Part shown: positions 55,901 through 64,000 of the stretch, piece after piece
Numbering within the stretch: the stretch's first letter is position 1
Layout: every line of letters starts with the position of its first letter
DNA from: Zingiber officinale
Taxonomy: Eukaryota; Streptophyta; Magnoliopsida; Zingiberales; Zingiberaceae
Assembly: GCF_018446385.1 (NCBI RefSeq)
Contig: NC_055987.1
Span: 9,819,705-9,883,704 of the forward strand
DNA: 64,000 bases
Reading direction: 5' to 3'
Position numbers and translations under genes: made by a program
The notes under the pieces: generated by a model
The model's database searches: none
Told to the model about the DNA's origin: nothing
The model's input: the letters and a program-made list of their open reading frames with translations, nothing else

Positions 55901-58900
55901 AACTCCACACGGATCTCTGATCTGGGCTTCCTTCCTCTAGCATCTAGAGATATGGATCAAATTTCAGCAATGCTTGAACTTCTATGAGGTCTTTCAAGTT
56001 AAATTTTTCCGAAAGCAATCAACTCTCTAATCTTATGAAACCTTACATCAATATGTTTGGTTCTCGCATGATACACCTAATTCTTTGTCAAATTAATAAC
56101 ACTCTGACTATCACATAACAACTTAACTCTATCTTGCTGAACACTCAATTCTCTAACCAACCCTGTCATAAAGCTTCATGAGTTGCTTCTATCATGTACT
56201 CCAATTCCGTGGTAGACAATGCAACATTATATCATAGACTTCCAACAAATAGGTTCTCCTGCCACAGTGAACAAGTATTGACCTCCTATCATCTAAATTT
56301 CTTGCATAGTCAGCATCTACGTACCTAGCAACTGAAGGATCTTCTGATTGTCTACTAAACATGATATCATAATCAGTTGTATTTATCAAGTATCTAAAAA
56401 TTTACTTCACTGCATCACAATGTGGTCAACCAGAATTTGAGAGAAACTTGCTCACTATACTAACTACTTGAGTCAAATTTGGTCTCGTGCAAACCATGGC
56501 ATACATCAGACAATCAACTGCACTAACATAAGGAACCTTTGACATCTCTTGGATCTCCTCATCCGTCTTTAAACACAGTACTGGATAACTTGAAGTGATG
56601 CACCAAGGGTATGCTCACCGATTTTGCATTTTTCATGTTGAATTTATCCGACACTTTCTCCACATAGCTATTTTGAGACAATCATAATCTCCCTGCAATT
56701 CTATCCGTGTAAATATTCATCCCAAGGATCTTCTTGGCCTCGTCCAAATCTTTCATATCAAATTCCTTGCTCAGTAACCTCCTTAATTTGTCGACCTCTT
56801 TTATCTTTTTTGCAACAACTCACTTGCACTTTATAGCTCATTTTCCCTCGGGAAGTTCCACTAGATCCCGTATTTGATTCTCATGCAGCAACTCCATCTT
56901 CTCTGTCATGGCACCCATCGACTTGTCTTTCTCAAAGTTGTGTACCGATACCGTCTTCTGAAAAGATGTATGCTCTGCTATTAGTGATAAGTGCATAAGA
57001 TACCAATTTAAATCCATATCTGGTGGGTAGTTGTATGACTCGTCTCGTTCTGCCATCAGCTACAATGCGATACTCCATGTGCTCTGAGTTAGAATCATCG
57101 AAGTCATGACTCTCTAGCTCCGCATGCACAACATCTTTCTCTTTATTGCTTTGTGATGTTTCCTTTACTTCTTCCTGAGTACACTGTAGCATAGCCTTCT
57201 CCTCAAACATCACATCTCTGCTAATCACCACCTTATTTGCCTTAGAATTCCAAAGCTTGAAGCATTTAACTCCTTTCTAATACCTCAGAAAAATACATTA
57301 CTTTGACTTCGCATCTAGCTTTGATCTTTCCTCACTAGATATGTGTATATATGCTCGACATCCAAAAACTCAAAAATGAAAGTAATCTACTGATTCCCTG
57401 TCCATACTTCCTTTAATATTTTATCTTCTAGTGCTGCCCTTGGTGATCTATTAATGAGATAATACATCATGTTAACCGCTTCCTCTTAGAAAGTCTTTGC
57501 TAGCCCTGCATTCAACCTGAGACATCTTGCCTTCTCAATGATTGTCCTATTCAACCTTTCCGCCACACCATTCTGCGTGGCCTATGAACCAAGAAATGTC
57601 TCATAATTCCATGTTAGTCACAAAATTCCTAAAACTTTGAATCTGTGTACTCAGTCTCATTGTCTGACCTAAGGCATTTGATCTTCCTTCCAATCTGGTT
57701 CTCCACTTCAGTTTTCCTACCGTTTAAACTTTACAAAAGTTTCCGACTTGTGACGCATAAAGTATACCTAAAACTTACAAAATACAGGTACCCGTGATGC
57801 TACACTGGCTGGTCTCCATCTTGTGTGTTGTCGTCTTAAATTGCACTTTCCTCTATTTCCCAATAACACAAAATTTACATAATTCAAGCTTGCACATCTT
57901 GATGCCCTTCAACAAATCACTCTTGTGAAGTTACAGCATCTCACGTTCACCAATATGCCCTAATCGCATATGCCACAATATTGTATTGTTTGATTCAAAC
58001 TCCACCGAGACGATTCCACCTACAACTATAATCTCTATCAACTTGTAGATGTTCCTTGCTAACTTTTGTCCTTTTATTACCATTAGAGCTCTCTTGTTGA
58101 CCTTCATCACCTCGCTCACTGATTTGTAATTACAACCAATATCATCCAGTGTGTCTAGTGAGATCAAATTCTTCCTTAGATCTGATATATGTCTGACATC
58201 ATATAAAGTTCTGATCACACTATCAAACATCTTAATTCTGATGTTCCCTATGTTAATGACTCTGTAAGATGCATCGTTTCCCATCAACACTGAACCAGAA
58301 TCTACTGATGTGTCATATCACTCCTTATTTGGAGTTATGTGATATGAACATGCAGAGTCTAAAATCAATACATTTGTCAGCTGCTTCGAACTCAACATAA
58401 CTAATAGTATATCTTCATCACCACTCTCTGAATTTTCTTCCTCAACTATGTTTGCAGACTTTACCAAACTACCTTTATTCTCTGCAACATGTTTTCTTTA
58501 TCTCTAGACAATCTCTCTTCATATTACCTTTGTCTCCACACTTGTAACACGTGATCACCTTCTTTCTTCTCCACTTAGAACGGGCCTTGTTGTTGCTACC
58601 CAATCCATACCGAGTTTTGCTCCTACTCCGCTCTTGGTTGCTATTTACCACAAGTCCTTCTCCCTGAAAAACTTCATCGACTGTTTTCTTCCTTTGGTGA
58701 AAACCTAGCAGCGCACTTGTGATCTCCTCCAATTTAAGAATTTCCTTACCCCACATTAAAATAGTAATCAAATTCTCGTATGTAGGAGATGAAGGTAGAA
58801 AATTCAACAACATCAGTGCCTTGTCTTCGTCCTCGATCTTCACATCAATCCGTTTCAGATCACTCAAAATCTAGTTGAATACGTTGATGTGCTAGCTCAG

Positions 58901-60396
58901 ATCAGTTCCCTCTATCATCTTCAGCCCGAATAATTTCTGCTTAAGATAAATTGACATGTACCGGCTTTCCAGCATTTGTCAAATAACCATCGATGACTTC
59001 TCGCCCATAACATGATACATCATATCATCCATAAGACAAAGTCTGATTGTTACTACTACCTTCACCTGAAGTTGTTCCCAATCTGATCTCTCCATGCTTT
59101 TTGGTTTCTTTCTCCTAGTACCTTCACCATACCTTATTGCACCAACAAGCCCTTGACCCTTCTTTGTTATAATCCAAAGTTCTCGGTTCCGTCAAACTTC
59201 ATTATATCAAACTTCACAGATGACGTCCCCAACATGTTGAAAAAATCCGTCAAAACGTCGCTCTAATACCAATTGTTGCACAAAGAGGGGGCAACACCTC
59301 TTAACCTTTAACGCGGAAGAAGAAGAAGAGAGAAAGAGAACGCACAAAGTAACAAGACAAAGATGCACAAGAAAGAGCAAACACGAGGAAGAAGATGAAA
59401 AAGAAGAAGAGTTACCGTGGTTCGGCAGCGTGCCTACTCCACAAAAACGACCGAAGCTTTATTAAAATTCTTTCTGCATAAGAGAATCACATTCAATGAT
59501 TCTCATGATATAATAGATTTACAATGATCTCTATAAATAGTGTCTAAACCCTATACCCGATAAAATTATAACAGAATTCTGTTATGAAAAATCATAACAT
59601 AATTTTATTATGAAAACCCGTAATAGAATTCTGTTATAAAAAATCGCAATAAGATTCTGTTCCTAAAAAGTCTTAACATATTTTTCTTCCATAACGTCCC
59701 TCGCATTAGCCTTCTAACATAACCTATGTGAGTACCTACCCCATCAAAAGATAATTAGCATGGACACTTGGTTGCTGAATCCGCATGCTTACACAACCCA
59801 TGTCATGTGCAAGTGCACGAGGTCAGCGTATGCCTGCGTGAGGCTTAGTATGTGAGCCCAAACGAGGAAGCATAACTTAATCACCCAACGATGATTTTAA
59901 ATAGATTGATTGACGCAGAGGAAGCACAACCTAATCATTCAATGATGAATTTTCGATAGATTTATTGATGCAGTTTTCTGAAATCGTGAGACTTCACCTA
60001 CAATCGTTCTAAAAACTTTAGAAATTGCTTGTAGAAAAAAAAAGATTAAATTTATAGCAGATGATAATTAAAAAAAAACGTAATTGTACCTAGATGGTGC
60101 TTGGTCCTGTCGATGAGGGATCTTCTGTACCTCGCTAGGACACTAGCCATATAAGCTTCCCTATCTCCAGTGACCTCATCGTCGTCCTCTGGTTCCTTAA
60201 CCTCGAGGCACATTGTGTGCACGTTCCTCCCCAGAACTATTTCTCTGCTTCTCCCCTTCTCCTCTTCTTCAACTGTGTCGGGGCGCAGCGGCGTCAGGGC
60301 ATCGACCATCTCCTCGCGCTCGAACTCTTTGGGCAACGGCACCGCCTTCTCCCTCTCCCTCAGATCCATCGAGCCATTCCCTACGCTTCCCACCAT
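52908..60396 (-). CDS. SDC1: Serine decarboxylase (PLP-dependent, group II)
   Basis: Five exons give 478 residues: 60090-60396, 54200-54431, 53873-54066, 53665-53798 and 52908-53477, all GT-AG with matching phases. The enzyme decarboxylates serine to ethanolamine, feeding phosphatidylethanolamine and phosphatidylcholine synthesis; it was first annotated as histidine decarboxylase. It has the PLP-binding Lys308 ([11 protein letters not shown]), Asp276 of HCDGALFG that contacts the pyridine nitrogen, and the conserved blocks [30 protein letters not shown] and SRNGHAP. The N-terminus (about 60 residues) is variable, as in other plants. No lesion was seen. The first intron (5.7 kb) contains a retrotransposon. 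Confidence 0.95.
54432..55440 (-). other. serine decarboxylase intron 1, exon-2-proximal part
   Basis: From about 54930 the composition changes to a more GC-balanced stretch ('gaagagcggagtcaccg', 'gcacaggtgccacac'), which resumes past the inserted LTR element at 59723 ('cctatgtgagtacctacccc'). It may be an older repeat that the copia element split. I do not recognise its class. Confidence 0.5.
55446..59719 (-). mobile_element. decayed Tnt1-like copia retrotransposon in serine decarboxylase intron 1
   Basis: The LTRs are 55446-55847 (3' LTR, about 402 bp) and 59274-59719 (5' LTR, about 446 bp), with several indels between them, including extra 'agaattctgttat'-type repeats in the 5' copy. The primer site reads TGGTATTAGAGC on the minus strand (59260-59271), two bases from the LTR. 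CCTAT flanks the element at 55441-55445 and at 59723-59727, with three extra bases on the right. Coding relics on the minus strand are Gag with [14 protein letters not shown] (58475-58867), protease/pre-integrase with [11 protein letters not shown] (57931-58290), integrase and reverse transcriptase pieces, and RNase H (56192-56389). The frames are broken throughout. Confidence 0.88.
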
Positions 60397-61143
60397 CTCC
60401 GCCTTAATCTATTCGCCCTAATCCTCCGAAGGTGTCTCGAGCTACAGATCTGAACCTGCTGTGGCAAATGCAGCTTGAAACCGACGATATAAAAATAGAC
60501 ATGAAGTCGTGGACATAAATAAAAGGAAAGTTAATTTTCCACGAAAATCAGATGCGGTAAGAAAATGACATGACTAGTGGGACGAAATTACCACGAAATG
60601 CACATCTACCTGATAAATTTTAAAAAATAATAATAATGATAATAATAATATAAATTCGATAATCGAATTTTAAAAATGATTATATATTTATTATAAAAAA
60701 TACAAGAAAATAGAAGAAACTAGCTCATGGACCGTCCATACCAAACATAGTCTTGTGCCATAACTCATTAAATGTGCCAAACCGAATAAGGACAATTTTA
60801 TATTTAATTAAATAAAGCGTTTTATATTCGTTCTTTTGTATATATATATTCTGTTTGTGCCACAACTCATTAAATGTGCCAAACCGAATAAGGATAATTT
60901 TATATTTAATTAAATAAAAAAATCTATATTCGTTCTGTTTATATTTATATATGTAGCTATCGACCCCGTTAGGTATTACGTATGTAATATAATGTATAAA
61001 TATATTTAAATTATATAAAATAAAAATTTATAATCACATAATGAAATAATAGTAGTCAATACTAGTATCACTTATTTAAAACAAAATAAAAATTAAATTA
61101 TTAATCATATCTCAAATTACATAGGAAAAATAATATTTTATAT
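60397..61143 (-). promoter_or_regulatory. serine decarboxylase upstream region
   Basis: The 5' UTR and promoter presumably lie in 60397-60600. From about 60620 the sequence turns strongly AT-rich, with the 102-bp tandem duplication. It ends where an LTR begins at 61144. Confidence 0.5.
60753..60945. repeat. 102-bp tandem duplication
   Basis: Two copies of a unit that starts ttgtgcca(t/c)aactcatt and contains 'aatgtgccaaaccgaataagg' and 'attttatatttaattaaata' begin at 60753 and 60855. The copies differ in a few bases and in a short AT run. Confidence 0.85.
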
Positions 61144-61656
61144 TGTTAGAGTTAAGAATATGAAAAGACACCTCCTCTTCGCCTCTAATTATGTATCCTA
61201 TTTAATCCCTCTATTAACATAGAGAGAGGGAGAGTCATCTTCCTCTAATATATATATGCATCCAAGCTAGAGAAGAAGAGGAGAGTTTTACGGGAGCTTG
61301 CTATGTGCGAGGTTTGTGCAAAGTCGGATCCGTCCTATATGTGCAAGGTCTCTGTGCAAGGTTCATCTGTGTGCACAAGATTGTAAGAGGGAGTGAGCAA
61401 GTAATCATCAAGGAGAACATCCGATAGAGAGGGATTTGGCTCATAGAATCTTGAAGAGCTTTCTAATTCGTTTGTGATCATTCTTCCGACGATAAGTTAT
61501 TCTTTGATATCTTCTCCGATCTTCTTCTCCAAGCATCACTATGAGTTTTTTTTATTTTGTACGAAAAGCAAATATCAAGATCTACTACGAGATATCACTG
61601 TGAGTTTTACAGTTTTTGTATTTATATATATTTTTCATGCTTTAGAACTATCAACA
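61144..61656 (+). repeat. 5' LTR of a copia element that runs off the right edge
   Basis: It starts tgttagagttaag and ends ctatcaaca (513 bp). A primer site tggtatcaaag (61657-61667, one mismatch to the usual tRNA-Met site) follows directly. The matching 3' LTR must lie outside the window. Confidence 0.8.
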
Positions 61657-64000
61657 TGGTATCAAAGTGTTGCCTTAGTTCTAAGAATGCATGATGGATC
61701 TTTTTGCTTGCATGATTTATTACCGTGATAAGCCAATATCACAAATATAAATCTGTGCATGTAGACAGTATACATGTAGATCTGTTATATTGAAATGCCT
61801 AAAATGATAAGCCAAGAGATCTGTGCAAATATACCTTTAAACTTGTTTAAATGGTATGCACATGTTCATCGCTGAAGAAATCGCCGACGGAGCTGTCATC
61901 GAAAGCGAAATCGCAACAGTGTCACGATCTGCTACCATCACCGGGTGCTGGGAAACACAAGTCACCTCGGAGAAAAAGAACTGGTGATTGCTATCGACCA
62001 CGTGTTTGCCATGTAGAAACAGTCGTAAAACACCGGCAACCAAGTCGAGAGGATAGTCATAGGTGTCCTTAGCCGGGTAGCGCTAGAAACGACACTGGAA
62101 GATTAGCAGTTGATTGTAGTAGTCGGCAACCTCGCCACTGCATGGGGCAGTAGAAATGACATCGACGTGCTCGTGGGCGTGGCTTCGACGGAAGAAGCGG
62201 ACATGCTTCGATGTTGGGCAGAAGACGTGGTTTCATGAAAAACAAAATAACATTTGTTATTAATGCATGTTAAATGTATATTAATAAAACATAATTTATT
62301 TTTATTGCATTGCATGACATATCGATTAATTAATTGAGCCTAGATTTAATTAATTGGTTAGGTTTGACTTAAAACAAATCTGATTCACTGAACCAAACTA
62401 AATTGGTTTGAATCACTTTAATTCAAATCAGACCTAGGTATGATTCAAATTATTAGTTGGTTTAACTAGACTAGATTGCTCCAATCAGGCTCATATTTGA
62501 TTTAAATCATTGATTGATTTAGTCAGACAATGATGGTTCAATTAGACCCCGGTCTTGTTCAAATCATTAGTTGGCTTCACCGAACCAGTTTGATCTAAAC
62601 CATAATTGATTTGGGTTGATTTAATATGGCTTAGACCAGATATGATTAAATGACCATATTTGTTCTATAGGTCAAATTTGATTAAATAGATTAGATTTGT
62701 TCTAAAGGGTCAGACTTAAACCAATGGACATTGTTTGATCAAACAGATCAGAGTTTGATTAATAAGTATGAGATTGACTGAAATGGACTTAGATTAAATA
62801 ATAACAGAACATAGGTACAGAAAATCCCTGTCCAATTAGATTAGTTCTAACAAGGACATTGGACAGAGCTCAGGATCTGGATTCATAATCGATCGATCAA
62901 ATGGGTTAGTTTATTTAGACTCATAAAAATCAAGAAGATTTATTTTTCTTAATTAATAATGTTGGTACTATGCCTGTATAAATTGAATTAAGCCAATTTT
63001 GTACTGTTTAGTCAGTTTTGTACTGACTTATTTAATTTCAATTTATAGATGACACAGATGATTACCAGTCATGGAAACTCGAACAAGAAGAGTTTCCAAT
63101 CCTGGATAATTACAGGATCTGGGTATTGATTCGTTAACTGTCGGAGAATCCAAACGTGGTAGCACACCATATATGGAGGCTCTCCGAAGGTAGAATCTTA
63201 TATGCACAGTTGTGTGTAGAACTACTTCACCATGACTTCCTAGAGGAAGATCCTGAATAATTTGAGAAGGATCTAGAGGAGGATCTTGAAGAATTAGAGG
63301 AGAATTCTGAAAAAGTTTCAATGATAGATCAAAATTGAAAATCTTAAAGTTAGTCTATCTGAGATTGCCTCAAATAAGTTCAGATTGAAGGGGATTATGT
63401 TGGTCACTGCACTAGTGTCTGTCCTAGTGGGAGTGGTGTTAGCCTACCTAGTTTGTTAGAGTTCTGTTATTGTTACTATCATTATGTATGAACAGTGTTA
63501 GTCTATTTAGTTCATGTTAGTTTGTTATATGTTATATGTTAACAGTATGCAACATGTTTATATGAATGATATGTTCATTCATATGCTAATTACTCTACAT
63601 GATACGTGATAAATGATTAGTTTATTTAATTAAAGAAATAATAATTAGTTCATTTGTTAGGATGTATATAATAGTATTAATCAATATTAATTTGATTGGA
63701 TCATGCAAATGATGAGTGGAAACGTAGTCATCATTTGATTTTGTAAACTGACTCAAATTAACATTGAGTCAATTATAGATTATATTCATATGAATTATAT
63801 TGAATACTAAATAATATATTTATTTATGTTAGATCATGGCAAATAAGAACATCATAGCTAGACTTAATAACAGAGAGAAATTATATGAGGATAACTATAA
63901 AATCTGACAGCTCAAGATACAATATGTTCTTGAGGAAAAATAAGTTCTTTAGGCTATAAAACAGATTATGAAAGAACCTGTAGATAGTCTCACTACATAG
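61657..64000 (+). mobile_element. internal region of the right-edge copia element
   Basis: A long leader (about 61670-63830) has no convincing frame and contains a stretch rich in 'ttaattcaaatca' type motifs near 62350-62780. From an ATG at 63837 the frame reads MANKNIIARLNNREKLYED, then NYKI, a stop and QLKIQYVLEEK, which fits the start of a copia Gag with in-frame stops. The rest of the element lies outside. Confidence 0.65.

Overview
The window is plant nuclear DNA, probably from a monocot. It has long AT-rich introns with GT-AG splice sites, clear plant gene families, dense LTR retrotransposon debris, and an old badnavirus-like insertion. The PPR gene and the first exons of the SEC5 and serine decarboxylase genes are much richer in GC than their downstream sequence. 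That 5' GC gradient is typical of commelinid monocots, but I cannot name the species.

Four host genes are supported. A single-exon P-class PPR gene (7168-8838) lies on the plus strand. Three multi-exon genes lie head-to-tail on the minus strand: a Tubby-like F-box protein (14673 to 11287, 4 exons, 433 aa), exocyst subunit SEC5 (51626 to 17158, 21 exons, about 34.5 kb), and serine decarboxylase (60396 to 52908, 5 exons, 478 aa). The four are unrelated in function: organelle RNA processing, phosphoinositide-linked signalling or SCF adaptor work, vesicle tethering, and ethanolamine supply. They form no operon-like unit.

Most of the rest is mobile DNA, much of it inside introns. 1-3684 is a minus-strand copia-type element that keeps only gag and is cut by the window edge. 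3685-6960 is a cluster of palindromic repeats, one of which is split by a 2.0 kb CACTA element (4010-6015) that carries retrotransposon fragments. SEC5 intron 18 holds a 12.9 kb nest: a RICESLEEPER-type hAT element (18907-31848, 8-bp target duplication), invaded by a degenerate minus-strand copia (20112-25480) that was itself hit by a Cassandra TRIM carrying 5S rRNA sequence (22610-23257). A second copia (25622-30412) sits beside it with perfect 5-bp duplications and 143-bp LTRs. SEC5 intron 3 holds a two-armed, inverted endogenous badnavirus insertion (about 42875-47440). Serine decarboxylase intron 1 holds a decayed Tnt1-like element (55446-59719). A further copia LTR and leader begin at 61144 and run off the right edge.

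The main biological question is SEC5. Nineteen of its 21 exons are clean and phase-compatible. Exons 10 and 11 carry stops and frame-shifting indels, and exon 11 has no obvious donor. Skipping both would restore a continuous 996-residue frame.
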